This document shows positions 22,024-33,245 of a stretch of 64,000 nucleotides of DNA, piece by piece (within the stretch, counting starts at the first letter, position 1; the number at the start of each line of letters is the position of its first letter). The DNA is from Salinicola tamaricis (GTDB lineage: Bacteria > Pseudomonadota > Gammaproteobacteria > Pseudomonadales > Halomonadaceae): contig NZ_CP023559.1 of NCBI RefSeq assembly GCF_003006155.1, positions 4,212,241-4,276,240 on the forward strand, read 5' to 3'. Below the pieces are notes generated by a model. That model was not told the origin of the DNA. It saw nothing but the letters and a program-made list of their open reading frames with translations, and did not search any database. A program made the translations under genes and the position numbers.

Positions 22024-22578
22024 ATGAAGAAGACACTGATTCTCTCCGCATGCGTGATCGCCCTGCTCACCCTGGGCGGCTGTGCCAGCCAGAATACCCA
22101 GGAGAACTACGCCGAGCGTACGCCAGGGGCGAAGGTCGAGGACAGCACCATCCAGAGCAAGATCTTCGGTGACCTGCAGGCGGCCGACGCGCGCTTCGGC
22201 GACGCCCATATCAACGTCGACAGCTACAACAGCAACGTGCTGTTGACCGGCCAGGTGCCCAGCCAGGAGCTCAAGCAGAAAGCCGGAGAGATCGCCCAGC
22301 AGGTGCGCAGCGTGCGCCAGGTCCACAACGAGCTGATGGTCTCGGCCAACACGCCGGTCAGCCAGCGCATGACCGACACCTGGATCACCGGGCGCATCAA
22401 GGCCAACCTAGTCGCCAACGAAGATATCGATGCCAACCTGATCCGCGTGATCACCGAAAACGGCACGGTCTATCTGATGGGCCTGGTGACCCAGAAGCAG
22501 GCAGGCGAAGTGGTCAACGCCGCCTCGGGCGTCGGCGGCGTACAGCGCATCGTCAAGGTCTTCGAATACCTCAACTAG
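22024..22578 (+). CDS. dolP: division and outer-membrane stress lipoprotein DolP (dual BON)
   Basis: 184-aa outer-membrane lipoprotein. Lipobox 'LTLGGC' near residue 20, then two BON domains at about 45-112 ('STIQSKIFGDLQAAD...VLLTGQVPS') and 123-184 ('WITGRIKANLVANEDI', 'VYLMGLVT'). DolP binds anionic phospholipid and supports outer-membrane integrity and Bam function. Starts 5 bp after diaA; followed by a strong terminator. Intact. Confidence 0.92.
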   Translation: MKKTLILSACVIALLTLGGCASQNTQENYAERTPGAKVEDSTIQSKIFGDLQAADARFGDAHINVDSYNSNVLLTGQVPSQELKQKAGEIAQQVRSVRQVHNELMVSANTPVSQRMTDTWITGRIKANLVANEDIDANLIRVITENGTVYLMGLVTQKQAGEVVNAASGVGGVQRIVKVFEYLN

Positions 22579-22645
22579 GATTGGTAGAAAGGCCGCCAGC
22601 GCTGGCTCGAGCCAGCGCGACTTTGACGAGATTAACCAAGGTATG

Positions 22646-22684
22646 AAAAAACCGCCGCCGAGTCGAACTCGGCGGCGGTTTTTT
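22646..22684. terminator. bidirectional intrinsic terminator between dolP and sspB
   Basis: Perfect 18-bp arms (22646-22663, 22667-22684), loop CGA, with A6 on the left and T6 on the right, so it works for both the lpoA-dolP transcript and the opposing sspAB transcript. Confidence 0.95.
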
Positions 22685-22742
22685 ATGGCCACCATGGAAG
22701 GCGGCTATCTCTTAGGCCGTCGGCGGAGCCGACACCGGCCGA

Positions 22743-23213
22743 CTACTTGACGATACGCAGCGACGGCTTGCCCTTCTCGGGGCGAGGACCATCGTCGGCG
22801 TCGGACGTCTCGGCATCGGCCGAGGCATCGTCGACGCTTTCGAGCACCGGGCGGCCGTCGTCTTCCTGCTCCGCCTCCTCGTCGGCGGAGAACTCGGGCA
22901 TCACCGGCTCCTGCCCGAACACCATGCCGACACCGTTTTCACGCGCATAGATAGCGATCAGGGCGTCGGTCGGCACCACCACCTGCATCGGCTGACCGCT
23001 GAAGCGGGCACCGAAAGTCAGCGCGGTATTGTCGATCTGCAGATCGCGCACCGCAGCCGGTGCGATATTGAGCACGATCTGGCCGTTCTGCACGAATTGC
23101 TGTGGCACGCGCACGCCCGCCTTGCCGGCGTCGACCACGATGTAAGGCGTCTGATCGTTGTCGAGCAGCCATTCGTACAGGGCTCGCGCCAGATAGGGAC
23201 GACTGGTCAGCAT
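22743..23213 (-). CDS. sspB: ClpXP protease specificity-enhancing factor SspB
   Basis: 156-aa adaptor that delivers ssrA-tagged proteins to ClpXP. N-terminal substrate-binding domain ('SRPYLARALYEWLLDN', 'FSGQPMQVVVP'), then an acidic flexible linker (about residues 108-148) and the C-terminal ClpX-binding tail 'GKPSLRIVK'. ATG has AAGGAGG four to five bases upstream. Intact; 38 bp after sspA. Confidence 0.95.
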   Translation of the reverse strand: MLTSRPYLARALYEWLLDNDQTPYIVVDAGKAGVRVPQQFVQNGQIVLNIAPAAVRDLQIDNTALTFGARFSGQPMQVVVPTDALIAIYARENGVGMVFGQEPVMPEFSADEEAEQEDDGRPVLESVDDASADAETSDADDGPRPEKGKPSLRIVK

Positions 23214-23251
23214 GTCACCTCCTTCTCGAGCGGCTTGACCGGCAAGCGGTC

Positions 23252-23878
23252 TCAGCTGCGCATCTCACGTTCGGACTCGGACAGCGATGCCTTGAAGGCA
23301 TCGCGCGCGAACACGCGCTCCATGTAGCTCATCAGCGGCTTGACCTGCTTCTCCGGCAGCTCTACGCCCAGCGCCGGCAGGCGCCATAGAATCGGTGCGA
23401 TGCAGCAGTCGACCAGGGTGAACTCTTCGCTCATGAAGTAGGGCATGTCCTCGAAGATCGGTGAGATGCCCGCCAGGCTCTCACGCAACTCCTTGCGCGC
23501 CTTCTCGGCGTCTTTCTTGGGGCCCTGCTGGATCTGTTCGACCAGCGGACACCACTCGCGCTCGATGCGGTGCATCCACAGGCGGCTCTGCGCGCGCGCC
23601 ACCGGATAGACCGGCAGCAGCGGCGGATGCGGGAAGCGCTCGTCGAGATACTCCATCATCACCTTGGACTCGTAGAGCACCAGGTCACGATCGAGCAGCG
23701 TGGGCACGCTGTTGTAGGGGTTGAGATCGGCGAGCTCGGCGTTGTGCTCGTCGGCCGAGACATCCAGGATATCGACGGCAACCCCCTTTTCGGCCAGCAC
23801 GATTCTCACGCGATGACTGAAGTGATCATCGCTGCCGGAGTAGAAAGTCATCGACGATCGCTTGGCCACTACACCCAT
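23252..23878 (-). CDS. sspA: stringent starvation protein A
   Basis: 208-aa RNA-polymerase-associated protein with glutathione S-transferase fold but no GST activity in studied members. N-terminal thioredoxin-like domain ('[17 protein letters not shown]', '[16 protein letters not shown]') and helical C-terminal domain ('[16 protein letters not shown]'). Transcribed with sspB. Here it is directly downstream of rpsI; petABC, which separates them in Pseudomonas, is absent. Intact. Confidence 0.95.
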   Translation of the reverse strand: MGVVAKRSSMTFYSGSDDHFSHRVRIVLAEKGVAVDILDVSADEHNAELADLNPYNSVPTLLDRDLVLYESKVMMEYLDERFPHPPLLPVYPVARAQSRLWMHRIEREWCPLVEQIQQGPKKDAEKARKELRESLAGISPIFEDMPYFMSEEFTLVDCCIAPILWRLPALGVELPEKQVKPLMSYMERVFARDAFKASLSESEREMRS

Positions 23879-23991
23879 GAAACATTCCTCGCATTGATTC
23901 AGCTGTCAATGATAACACGGCGGGCAACCCGCCAGGGGGCTCGCTGACCGTACGGCCAGCGCACCGGCATCGCCAGCAAAGGTACCAACAG

Positions 23992-24021
23992 CAAAACGCC
24001 CGACCATGGTGAGTCGGGCGT
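23992..24021 (-). terminator. intrinsic terminator of rplM-rpsI
   Basis: Hairpin with 9-bp arms (ACGCCCGAC / GTCGGGCGT, 23996-24004 and 24013-24021) followed on the minus strand by TTTTG, 26 bp after the rpsI stop. Confidence 0.8.
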
Positions 24022-24047
24022 CGAGCGCGCGTGGGATCCGGAACGGA

Positions 24048-24437
24048 TCAGCGCTTGGAGAACTGCGGACGACGACGGGCTTTACGCAGACCGACTTTCT
24101 TACGCTCGACTTCGCGCGCGTCGCGGGTCACGTAGCCGGCAGCACGCAGCGGCTTGCGCAGCTCTTCGTTGTAGTCCATCAGCGCACGGGTGATGCCGTG
24201 GCGAATGGCGCCGGCCTGGGCCGAACCGCCGCCACCCTGAACGGTGATGTAGACGTCGAACTGGCCGGTGGTCTCGGTCAGCTCGAGCGGCTGACGCACG
24301 ACCATCTGCGCGGTGACGCGACCGAAGTATTCGCCCAGCTCACGGCTGTTGACGGTGATCTTGCCGGTGCCCGGCTTGAGGAACACACGAGCGGTAGAGG
24401 TCTTGCGACGCCCGGTGCCGTAGTACTGTTGTGCCAT
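24048..24437 (-). CDS. rpsI: 30S ribosomal protein S9
   Basis: 129 aa, intact. '[19 protein letters not shown]' at the N-terminus, '[15 protein letters not shown]' in the middle, and the C-terminal basic tail '[13 protein letters not shown]' whose end contacts P-site tRNA. Cotranscribed with rplM, 12 bp downstream. Confidence 0.99.
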   Translation of the reverse strand: MAQQYYGTGRRKTSTARVFLKPGTGKITVNSRELGEYFGRVTAQMVVRQPLELTETTGQFDVYITVQGGGGSAQAGAIRHGITRALMDYNEELRKPLRAAGYVTRDAREVERKKVGLRKARRRPQFSKR

Positions 24438-24449
24438 TGCGGTCTACCC

Positions 24450-24878
24450 TCAGATGTTCAGTTCTTGCGGCTGCTGCGCGGCGTGCGGATGTTCGGTACC
24501 GGCGTACACCTTGAGCTTGGCGTACATGGCACGACCCAGCGGACCCTTGGGCAGCATGCCCTTGACGGCGCTCTCGATCACACGCTCGGGAGCGTGGTCG
24601 ATCAGCTTCTCGAACGACATGGAGCGCAGGCCACCCGGGTAACCGGTATGACGGTAGTAATTCTTGGCTTGCGCCTTGTTGCCGGTGACGTGCACCTTCT
24701 CGGCGTTGACCACGACGATGTAATCGCCGGTGTCGACGTGCGGGGTGTATTCCGGCTTGTGTTTGCCACGCAGGCGGCGGGCGATCTCCGTCGCCAGACG
24801 ACCGAGCGTCTTGCCCGATGCATCGACGACATACCAGTCGCGCTGCACGGTTTGCGGCTTGGCACTGAACGTCTTCAT
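24450..24878 (-). CDS. rplM: 50S ribosomal protein L13
   Basis: 142 aa, intact. '[17 protein letters not shown]', '[10 protein letters not shown]' and '[12 protein letters not shown]' are L13 signatures. The ATG of MKTFSAKP is the family start; in-frame upstream codons lie in the untranslated leader after the predicted promoter. The 110-base leader may carry autoregulation, as known for L13 in E. coli. Confidence 0.99.
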   Translation of the reverse strand: MKTFSAKPQTVQRDWYVVDASGKTLGRLATEIARRLRGKHKPEYTPHVDTGDYIVVVNAEKVHVTGNKAQAKNYYRHTGYPGGLRSMSFEKLIDHAPERVIESAVKGMLPKGPLGRAMYAKLKVYAGTEHPHAAQQPQELNI

Positions 24879-24990
24879 GAGTGTTTCACCAAATAAGCGT
24901 ATTTGGGTCTCGAAGCCAGGCTTCTCGACCATCCCTATTTTTCTTGGGTTGCCCCTCCCGGCAGGAGCGGCAACGGATCGAAGAGCGCGT

Positions 24991-25019
24991 ATTGTACACG
25001 AGCCCTCCGGGCGGCGAAA
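24991..25019 (-). promoter_or_regulatory. predicted promoter of rplM-rpsI
   Basis: Minus-strand TACAAT (24996-24991) with TTTCGC (3 of 6 matches) 17 bp upstream, about 113 bp before the rplM ATG. The -10 is good, the -35 weak. No gene lies in 24879-25064 apart from this promoter and leader. Confidence 0.45.
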
Positions 25020-25064
25020 GAGGGATACGAGCCTGCCTCGCACCACCCCGCCATGCCCTACCCT

Positions 25065-26239
25065 TCAAGGTTTGTGAGCCAGCGCCAGATAGTCCCGCGA
25101 CTGCATCTCCTGCAGCCGCGACAGCGTGCGCTCGAACTCGAAGCTGAGATTGCCGCCGGTATAGAGCGACTCGACCTCGGTCTCGGCCGAGAGCAGCAGC
25201 TTCACCGCGCGATCGTAGAACTCGTCGACCATGCTGATGAAGCGACGCGCCTGATCGTCGCTGCCCGCGCCCATGCGCGGCACGTTGGAGACCAGCACCG
25301 TGTGATACTCACGCGACAGCTCGATGTAGTCGTTCTGGCTGCGCGGCCCGTCGCAGATCATCTTGAAGTCGAACCACACCACCCCTTCGCAAAGCCGACG
25401 CGCGCTCAGCTCGCGATGATTGACGGTGAGCTTGGCATTCTCGCGCCCTTCGCTGCCGGCGACCGATCGAAAGCTCCTGGCCAGCGAGCGCTCGGCCTCG
25501 GCGTCCAGCGGCGAGTGGAAGATCTCCACCTGCTCGAGCGCGCGCAGGCGGTAGTCGACCCCGGAGTCGACGTTGACCACCTCGCAATTGCGCTTGAGCA
25601 GATCGATCGCCGGCAGGAAGCGCGAGCGCTGCAGGCCATCCTTGTAGAGGTCGTCGGGCACGATATTGGAGGTCGCCACCAGCACCACGCCCTGGGCGAA
25701 CAGCGCCTCCATCAGGTTGCCAGGATCATGGCGTCGGTGATGTCCTTGACGTAGAACTCGTCGAAGCAGATCACCCGCGCCTCGCGCGCGAACTGCGCGG
25801 CGATCTGGGTCAGCGGGTTCTTCTCCCCCTTGTGGGCGTCTAGCTCGCGGTGGACACGCTGCATGAAGCGATTGAAGTGGGTGCATCTTGCGCTCGAACG
25901 GCAGCGCCTCGAAGAACACATCGACCAGATAGGTCTTGCCGCCCCCACGCCGCCCCGAAGTAGAGCCCCATGACCGCAGGCTTGGCCGGCGCCTCGGGAG
26001 CGGCCGCCTTGCGCTTGCCGAACAGTCCCGCGACCTTGGACAGCGCCGACTCGCCGCTGGCGGTGACGGACGGCTTGGGCGCCGGCGCCCGCAACAGATC
26101 GTCGTACAGGCGCTGCAGATGCTTGACGGCATTCTCCTGCGCCGCGTCGTAGCTGAAGTCGTCGCGCTCGAGGTCGGGCGTAACGCGCGATCGGCGTCTG
26201 GGCATTGGCAGCGGACGTCGCGGAGCGGGGTGCAGTCAT
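25065..26239 (-). CDS. zapE: cell division ATPase ZapE (AFG1 family)
   Basis: AAA-type ATPase of the AFG1/ZapE family that associates with the Z ring. The repaired protein shows a P-loop ending 'GGGKTYLVDVFFEALP', Walker B 'VICFDEFYVKDITDAM', 'LVATSNIVPDDLYKDGLQR', and 'FEFERTLSRLQEMQS' at the end. At least three, probably four indels (near 26185, 25960, 25885, 25722) scatter it over frames. Start ATG at 26239 is the most upstream plausible; the extreme N-terminus is uncertain. Divergent from zapG. Confidence 0.9.
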
Positions 26240-26278
26240 GGCGGATCGGTGGCCTCATGCAGGAACGAGTGGCGGGGG

Positions 26279-26307
26279 ATTATAGCGCTCGACGAAAGTC
26301 TTGACAG
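26279..26307 (-). promoter_or_regulatory. predicted sigma-70 promoter of zapE
   Basis: Minus-strand CTGTCA, 17-bp spacer, perfect TATAAT (26284-26279), 40 bp upstream of the zapE ATG. Lies back to back with the zapG promoter. Confidence 0.6.
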
Positions 26308-26328
26308 CGTCATCCCCGCACGCGAGGT

Positions 26329-26357
26329 TTGACCCCATCACCGAACCGGTCGATAAT
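26329..26357 (+). promoter_or_regulatory. predicted sigma-70 promoter of zapG
   Basis: TTGACC (5 of 6), exact 17-bp spacer, GATAAT (5 of 6), about 73 bp before the zapG start codon. Strong match, divergent from the zapE promoter 22 bp away. Confidence 0.6.
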
Positions 26358-26429
26358 GGGTCCGCAACGATCTCAAGCATGGTCGTGCCGGTCACGCCGA
26401 GATCGGGCACGACGCCAAAGGAGCGCATA

Positions 26430-26878
26430 GTGAACGAAAGCAATATCGATTGGATTCTGGCCATCGCCTGCTTCCTCGCGGGCATCGGTATCGGCGCCCT
26501 TTGCTACCATCTGCTCAACGCCAACGTGGCGCGCAATCAGAAGGTGCGTCAGCGTCTTGCCGAAACCGAACTCGAGCTCAATCAGGTCCGCGACTCGCTC
26601 AACGACCATTCGCCAAGGTCGCCGATCTCGCCTCCAGCATCCAGCGCCAGAGCCAGGAGCTCGAGAGCCATCTGGTACATGGCGCCGATCGCCTGGTCGA
26701 CGACCTGCAGCTCAAGCGCCGATTGCATGGCCAGAGCGAGGAAGAGGACGCCAACATCGATGTACCTCAGGTTCCGCGGGACTACGCCGACGGCAACCGC
26801 GGTACACTGTCCGAGGACTACGGCGTGCGCAAGAAGCGCGAAGAGGAAGAGAACGTCAGCCAGCCGCCGCGCTACTGA
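26430..26878 (+). CDS. zapG: Z-ring-associated inner-membrane protein ZapG (YhcB, DUF1043)
   Basis: About 149 aa. N-terminal TM helix ('WILAIACFLAGIGIGALCYHLL'), then a cytoplasmic coiled coil ('RQRLAETELELNQVRDSLND' followed by 'HFAKVADLASSIQRQ') and an acidic/basic low-complexity C-terminus. A missing base near 26608 splits the frame inside the coiled coil. Start is GTG with AAAGGAG six bases upstream. YhcB/ZapG links division and envelope growth in E. coli, where it also lies divergent to zapE. Confidence 0.87.
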
Positions 26879-26981
26879 GTCCACACTCGCTTCACTGCCG
26901 CCGGCGCCTCGCCAGGCGGCAGCCCGCCCCCTGCTGCCCCCGCGCGCGCTCTCGCCTCCTCGCCCTCTGCGCTGATCGCGC

Positions 26982-27755
26982 TCAAGCGGGGTTATCGATA
27001 TCCACGAAACGGTGCTCGATATCGAAACGTGCCGCCAGCCACTCGCCCAGCGCCTCGACCCCATCGCGTTCGGTGGCGTGATGCCCCGCCGCCAGATAGG
27101 TGATCCCCAACTCCCGCGCCAGATGGGTGGTACGCTCGGAAATCTCGCCGGAAATGAACGCCTGCGCCCCGGCCTCGGCGGCCAGCGGCAGCATGTCTTG
27201 GGCGCCACCGGTACACCAGGCGATACGTTCCAGCGGCCCCTTATGCCCCTCGATCAGTAGCGGCCGTCGCCCCAGCGCCAACTCGACTCGAGCGGCGAGC
27301 GCGTGGCTGTCCAGCGTGGCCCCGTCGAGCCCAGTATCGGGGGCGCCGTACCACAGAAGCCCCTGCCCCAGCTCGCCATCCAGGCAGCGCTCGGCCACCA
27401 GCCCCAGCCTCCGACCGAGACAGGCGTTGTTGCCGAGTTCAGGATGGGCATCCAGCGGCAGATGGTAGGCCAGCAGATTGATGTCGTGGCCCAGCAGTGT
27501 GGCGAAGCGGCGGCGCTTCATGCCGGTCACCGCTACCGGCTCGTTCTTCCAGAAATAGCCGTGGTGCACCAGCACCGCATCGGCCTCCCAGGCCACCGCC
27601 GCGTCGAGCAGCGCCTGACACGCCGTCACCCCGGTCATCACCCTAGCGATGCGCTCACGCCCCTCGACCTGCAGGCCGTTGACGGTGTAGTCCTTGAACG
27701 CTTCAGGACGCAGTTCGGCGTCGATCGCCGCCTGAAGGGCTGCTCGTGAAATCAT
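26982..27755 (-). CDS. Nif3-like dinuclear metal-center hexameric protein (YbgI family)
   Basis: 257 aa, intact. Metal-ligand motifs 'AVLVHHGYFWKNE' (N-terminal HH), 'LLAYHLPLDAHPELGNN', 'FISGEISERTTHLARE' and 'AAGHHATERDGVEAL' are all present. Family members form hexameric toroids with two metals; a GTP cyclohydrolase-like activity has been suggested but the role is unsettled. The ATG has GGAG five bases upstream. Divergent from the DegS/AlgW gene. Confidence 0.9.
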   Translation of the reverse strand: MISRAALQAAIDAELRPEAFKDYTVNGLQVEGRERIARVMTGVTACQALLDAAVAWEADAVLVHHGYFWKNEPVAVTGMKRRRFATLLGHDINLLAYHLPLDAHPELGNNACLGRRLGLVAERCLDGELGQGLLWYGAPDTGLDGATLDSHALAARVELALGRRPLLIEGHKGPLERIAWCTGGAQDMLPLAAEAGAQAFISGEISERTTHLARELGITYLAAGHHATERDGVEALGEWLAARFDIEHRFVDIDNPA

Positions 27756-27963
27756 GCTCTCTCCCGCGCAAAGTCATCGATGAATGTTACACTCGCACTC
27801 GAGGTCGACGCCGTCGAGCCCCTGTGCCCGCCCGCGGCATCACAGGCGCCGCCAGGGCATTCGGCGCCAGGCCGCAACGCGCGGCTCGCGACCGCCATAT
27901 ATCCCGGACAGACACCCCGGTGGCGACCTCCCGTGGCCGCTATCAGCCCAAGGACCCTCGCGC

Positions 27964-29289
27964 ATGCGCCGTCACTTTGCCGCGCTATTCTGGCCCACCG
28001 TCTGCGGCATCCTGCTCGCCATCGTGCTGCTCTACGCCTTCCCGTCGCTGCTCGGCGGCGGCGCTGACCGCCCCGCCTCCGGCCAGGCTTCCAACGCTAA
28101 CCACACTACCACCGCTCACCTCCCCGCCGGCAGTGGACGCGAGGCGCCCAGCGTCGAGGAAGCACCGCCGCTGGTACGCGGCAATCCGACGGTGAGCTAC
28201 GCCGAGGCGGTCAATCAAGCTGCCCCGGCCGTGGTCAACGTCTACTCGTCGAAGATCGTCGACACCCGCCAGCACCCGCTGATGTCCGACCCCTTTTTCC
28301 GTCAGTTCTATGGCAAGAATCTACCGCAGCGTCAGCGCATGCTGTCGAGCCTCGGTTCCGGCGTCATCGTCAGCAAGGATGGCTACATCCTCACCAACAA
28401 TCATGTGATCAACGACGCCGACGAGATCCAGGTCGCGCTGCGTGACGGGCGCGAGGCGATCGCCAAGGTGATCGGCACCGACCCGGAAAGTGATCTGGCG
28501 GTGCTCAGGATCGACCTCGAGAACCTGCCGGTGATCAAGCTCAGCAATTCCGAAAACGTCGCCATCGGCGACGTGGCGCTGGCGATCGGCAACCCGTTCG
28601 GCGTCGGCCAGACGGTGACCATGGGGATCATCAGCGCGACCGGGCGCGACCATATCGGACTCAACGCCTACGAGGACTTCATCCAGACCGACGCTGCGAT
28701 CAATCCCGGCAACTCCGGCGGCGCTCTGGTCAATGCCAACGGCTCGCTGGTCGGCATCAATACCGCGATCTTCTCACGCTCCGGGGGCTCGCAGGGTATC
28801 GGCTTCGCCATTCCCACCAATCTCGCACGCAGCATCCTCGACGACATCGTCACTCAGGGTCGTGTCATCCGCGGCTGGCTGGGCATCGACGCCCAGCAGA
28901 TGACCCCCGATCTGGCCGCCTCCTTCGGACTCAAGACCCTGAGCGGTGTGATCATCGCCAACGTGGTGGCCGGCGGCCCGGGGGCCAAGGCCGGGCTCGA
29001 ACCGGGGGACATCCTGCTGGCAATTCGCGGCAAGCCGATTCTCGACCCGCGCGAGACCATGGTCGATATCGCCGAGATATCCCCCGGCACCCAACTGCCG
29101 ATCACCATCCTGCGCGATGGCGAGAAGCGCGAAGTGACGCTCACCGTTGGCGAGCGCCCCGAACCCAGTGCCGAAGACGCCAAACACGATACTGACGGCA
29201 CCTCCACGCCGGAGAGCGGCGCCAAGGGCTCGCACTCGGAGCGTTCGGACACGCCCAGTGACAGCGCCTCGACGCCCGAGGCCGGCTGA
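27964..29289 (+). CDS. algW: periplasmic site-1 serine protease DegS/AlgW
   Basis: Membrane-anchored HtrA-type protease that starts sigma-E release by cutting RseA/MucA. TM anchor at residues 8-30 ('FWPTVCGILLAIVLLYAFP'), trypsin-like domain with catalytic His in 'LTNNHVINDADE', Asp in 'ESDLAVLRID' and Ser in 'NPGNSGGALVNA', then one PDZ domain ('GVIIANVVAGGPGAKAGLE'). Unusual is an extra Ser/Thr/Glu/Pro-rich tail of about 45 residues after the PDZ. Start ATG of MRRHFAAL; longer in-frame extension lacks coding character. One PDZ domain and the anchor argue against DegP/DegQ. Confidence 0.9.
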   Translation: MRRHFAALFWPTVCGILLAIVLLYAFPSLLGGGADRPASGQASNANHTTTAHLPAGSGREAPSVEEAPPLVRGNPTVSYAEAVNQAAPAVVNVYSSKIVDTRQHPLMSDPFFRQFYGKNLPQRQRMLSSLGSGVIVSKDGYILTNNHVINDADEIQVALRDGREAIAKVIGTDPESDLAVLRIDLENLPVIKLSNSENVAIGDVALAIGNPFGVGQTVTMGIISATGRDHIGLNAYEDFIQTDAAINPGNSGGALVNANGSLVGINTAIFSRSGGSQGIGFAIPTNLARSILDDIVTQGRVIRGWLGIDAQQMTPDLAASFGLKTLSGVIIANVVAGGPGAKAGLEPGDILLAIRGKPILDPRETMVDIAEISPGTQLPITILRDGEKREVTLTVGERPEPSAEDAKHDTDGTSTPESGAKGSHSERSDTPSDSASTPEAG

Positions 29290-29328
29290 TACCGCCCTCC
29301 CATACTGACATCCTACTCCCACAAACCA

Positions 29329-29353
29329 GATCGCCGCCCCGAGGGCGGCGATC
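29329..29353. terminator. hairpin between algW and hisD
   Basis: Perfect 11-bp arms GATCGCCGCCC / GGGCGGCGATC with loop CGA between two convergent genes. Neither side has a clear T run, so it may be a modest bidirectional terminator. Confidence 0.6.
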
Positions 29354-29395
29354 ATTGGCTTTGGTACGACACTGCCTACGGCGCAGCAAAGCGGC

Positions 29396-30706
29396 TCAGC
29401 GCTGCCAGCGACTCTCTGCCGAGCGCGCGTGGGCGGTGAGGGACTCACCCCGGGCCAGCACCGAGGCGGTACGCCCAAGGCGGTCGGCACCGGCGGCCGA
29501 GCACTCGATCAGCGATGAGCGTTTCTGGAAATCGTAAACCCCCAGCGGCGAGGAGAAACGGGCCGTGCCCGAGGTCGGCAGCACATGGTTGGGACCGGCG
29601 CAGTAGTCACCCAGTGCCTCGGCGGTGTAGCGGCCCATGAAGATGGCACCGGCATGGCGCACCTGCTCGGCCATCTCACGCGGTGCGGCTACCGACAGCT
29701 CCAGGTGCTCGGGAGCGATACGGTCGACCAGGGCCACCGCTTGCTCGGGCCCGTCGCAAAGCACCAGGGCACCGCGCCGCGACAGCGACTGGCGAATGAT
29801 CTCGGCGCGCTCCAGGGTCGGCAGCAGCCGTTCGATGGCGGCGTGTACCGCTTCCAGGTGATCGGCGTCCCAGGTCACCAGAATGGCCTGGGCATCCTCG
29901 TCGTGCTCGGCCTGGGAGAACAGATCCAGCGCCAGCCACTCGGGGTCGGTACCACCGTCGGAGACGATCAGAATCTCCGACGGCCCGGCGATCATGTCGA
30001 TCCCCACCTGACCGAACACCGCGCGCTTGGCCGTAGCCACATAGATGTTGCCGGGGCCGACGATCTTGTCCACCCGCGGCACGCTCTCGGTGCCGTAGGC
30101 GAGCGCCGCGACCGCCTGGGCGCCACCGACGCAGAAGACCCGGTGCACGCCGGCCAGGTGCGCCGCCGCCAGCACCAGCTCGTTGACCACCCCATCGGGT
30201 GTCGGCACCACCATGACGATCTCCGACACCCCGGCGACCTGGGCCGGAATCGCGTTCATCAGCACCGAGGAGGGATAGGCCGCCTTACCGCCAGGCACAT
30301 AGATGCCCACCCGATCGAGCGGCGTGACCTTCTGCCCCAGCAGCGTGCCGTCGGCCTCCTCGTATTGCCAGGAGCCGGGCTTCTGCTGCTCGTGGTAGCT
30401 GCGGATGCGTTCCGCGGCATGGCTGAGGGCGTCGCGCTGCGCATCCGGCAGCCCGGCGTAAGCCGCGGCCAGGCGCTCGCCAGCGATTTCGAGATCGGCC
30501 ACGCTGGCAAGGGTCAGCCGGTCGAAGCGCTGGGTGTATTCGATCAGCGCCGCGTCGCCCTGCTGACGTACCGCCATGAGGATCTCGTCGACCCGCGCCG
30601 CCACCGCCTGATCGGACACACCCTCCCAGGCCAGCAGCGCGTCGAGGCGCGCATCGAAGTCGGCATCCCGCGTGTTCAGGCGGGCGATGGTCGGAGTTTG
30701 GCTCAT
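29396..30706 (-). CDS. hisD: histidinol dehydrogenase HisD
   Basis: 436 aa, intact. Zinc enzyme for the last two oxidations of histidine synthesis. '[21 protein letters not shown]' region (split '[11 protein letters not shown]' and '[18 protein letters not shown]'), '[17 protein letters not shown]', and '[19 protein letters not shown]' are HisD signatures. Start ATG of MSQTPTIA. Downstream of hisG; hisC, which follows in Pseudomonas, is absent. Confidence 0.97.
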   Translation of the reverse strand: MSQTPTIARLNTRDADFDARLDALLAWEGVSDQAVAARVDEILMAVRQQGDAALIEYTQRFDRLTLASVADLEIAGERLAAAYAGLPDAQRDALSHAAERIRSYHEQQKPGSWQYEEADGTLLGQKVTPLDRVGIYVPGGKAAYPSSVLMNAIPAQVAGVSEIVMVVPTPDGVVNELVLAAAHLAGVHRVFCVGGAQAVAALAYGTESVPRVDKIVGPGNIYVATAKRAVFGQVGIDMIAGPSEILIVSDGGTDPEWLALDLFSQAEHDEDAQAILVTWDADHLEAVHAAIERLLPTLERAEIIRQSLSRRGALVLCDGPEQAVALVDRIAPEHLELSVAAPREMAEQVRHAGAIFMGRYTAEALGDYCAGPNHVLPTSGTARFSSPLGVYDFQKRSSLIECSAAGADRLGRTASVLARGESLTAHARSAESRWQR

Positions 30707-30766
30707 CGATTCACTCTCTCGGTCATTACCGGCGTCCGGCACGGACGCACGGCACATCACTCAGGA

Positions 30767-31414
30767 TCAGGTGCTCTCGCGGCGGGCGCTGACGGCGCCA
30801 CGCAGGCGTTCGATCAGCGGTTTCAGGCGCGCATGCTTCATGGTCATCGAGGCCTTGTTGACCACCAGTCGAGTGCTGATCTCCTCGATCAGCTCGCGCG
30901 GCTCCATGCCGTTGGCACGCAGGGTGTTGCCGGTATCGACGATATCCACGATCTCGTCGGCCAGATTCATCAGCGGGGCGAGTTCCATCGCGCCATAGAG
31001 CTTGATCACCTCGGCCTGGATGCCCTGCTCGGCATAATAGCGGCGTGCGACCTCGACGAACTTCGTCGCCACCCGGCGCCGCGCGTGCGTCGGCTGGGCG
31101 CCGACGATCCCAGCGGTCATCAGCCGGCAGCGCGAAATCTCCAGATCGAGCGGCTCGTATAGCCCCTCGGCGCCATGCTCGAGCAGCACGTCCTTACCCG
31201 CCACGCCGAGATCGGCCGCGCCCAGCTGTACATAGGTGGGCACATCCACCGCACGGATCACCACCAGCTTGACGTCGGGCAGGTTGGTATCGAACAAAAG
31301 CTTGCGGCTCTTGCCGAAGTCGTCCGCCGGCACCACCCCGGCATCCGCCAGCAGCGGCAGCGTCTCTTCGAGAATACGCCCCTTGGAGAGCGCGAGAATC
31401 AGTTGATCGCTCAT
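30767..31414 (-). CDS. hisG: ATP phosphoribosyltransferase HisG, short form
   Basis: 215 aa, intact. First enzyme of histidine synthesis. '[16 protein letters not shown]', '[14 protein letters not shown]' and '[17 protein letters not shown]' are diagnostic. The C-terminal ACT-like regulatory domain of long HisG is lacking, so by family knowledge it needs the HisZ partner, not encoded in this window. 17 bp after murA. Confidence 0.97.
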   Translation of the reverse strand: MSDQLILALSKGRILEETLPLLADAGVVPADDFGKSRKLLFDTNLPDVKLVVIRAVDVPTYVQLGAADLGVAGKDVLLEHGAEGLYEPLDLEISRCRLMTAGIVGAQPTHARRRVATKFVEVARRYYAEQGIQAEVIKLYGAMELAPLMNLADEIVDIVDTGNTLRANGMEPRELIEEISTRLVVNKASMTMKHARLKPLIERLRGAVSARREST

Positions 31415-31431
31415 GGTATCTCTACACCCGG

Positions 31432-32703
<1,272 letters not shown>

Positions 32704-32777
32704 CTATAGATCGAAAAGAAGTGGCCAGATGACCGACCGTGACGAACGCGTATCCGCCGCCGCGGCGGCGGATACGC

Positions 32778-33032
32778 TCAGAACCCCGCGTTTTCCGGCG
32801 CCTCGGCCCATTGCGCCGGGGTGAAGGTCTTGATGGTGATGGCGTGCAGCGCGCCCGACGCGATCTCGTCGGAGAGGGCGGCGTAGATCAGCTGCTGGCT
32901 CTTGACCTTGTTGAGATCGGCAAAGACCTCGCCCACGGCGACGACCTGGAAGTTGCAGCCCTCGCCCTGGATATGGAATTCACAGCCGTCGATTCGATCT
33001 TCGAGCAGACGTTTGACGTCGCTGGGTTGCAT
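32778..33032 (-). CDS. ibaG: BolA-family protein IbaG
   Basis: 84 aa, intact. BolA-like fold with 'DGCEFHIQGEGCNFQVVAVG' region and 'LNKVKSQQLIYAALSDEI'; IbaG/YrbA partners monothiol glutaredoxin in Fe-S handling. Start ATG of MQPSDVKR, the family start. Sits between mlaB and murA as in Pseudomonas and E. coli; the 213-bp gap to mlaB holds no gene I can see. Confidence 0.93.
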   Translation of the reverse strand: MQPSDVKRLLEDRIDGCEFHIQGEGCNFQVVAVGEVFADLNKVKSQQLIYAALSDEIASGALHAITIKTFTPAQWAEAPENAGF

Positions 33033-33245
33033 AGACTCGGCTCCCGTGTGACTGCTGCGCCGGATGCGCAGGGAAAGCCGCATATGGTAGCGGAAAACGC
33101 CCTGCCCTGGCGACGTCATAGACAGGCAAAAACGATGCAAGCCAGATCAGCCACAACGGCGTGGGTATCGAAAGGAGAAGAGAGAGACGCGGACCACCAG
33201 GCGCCGCGCCCCCCTCCACCGCCCTAGCTATCAAACGAGGCTGCC

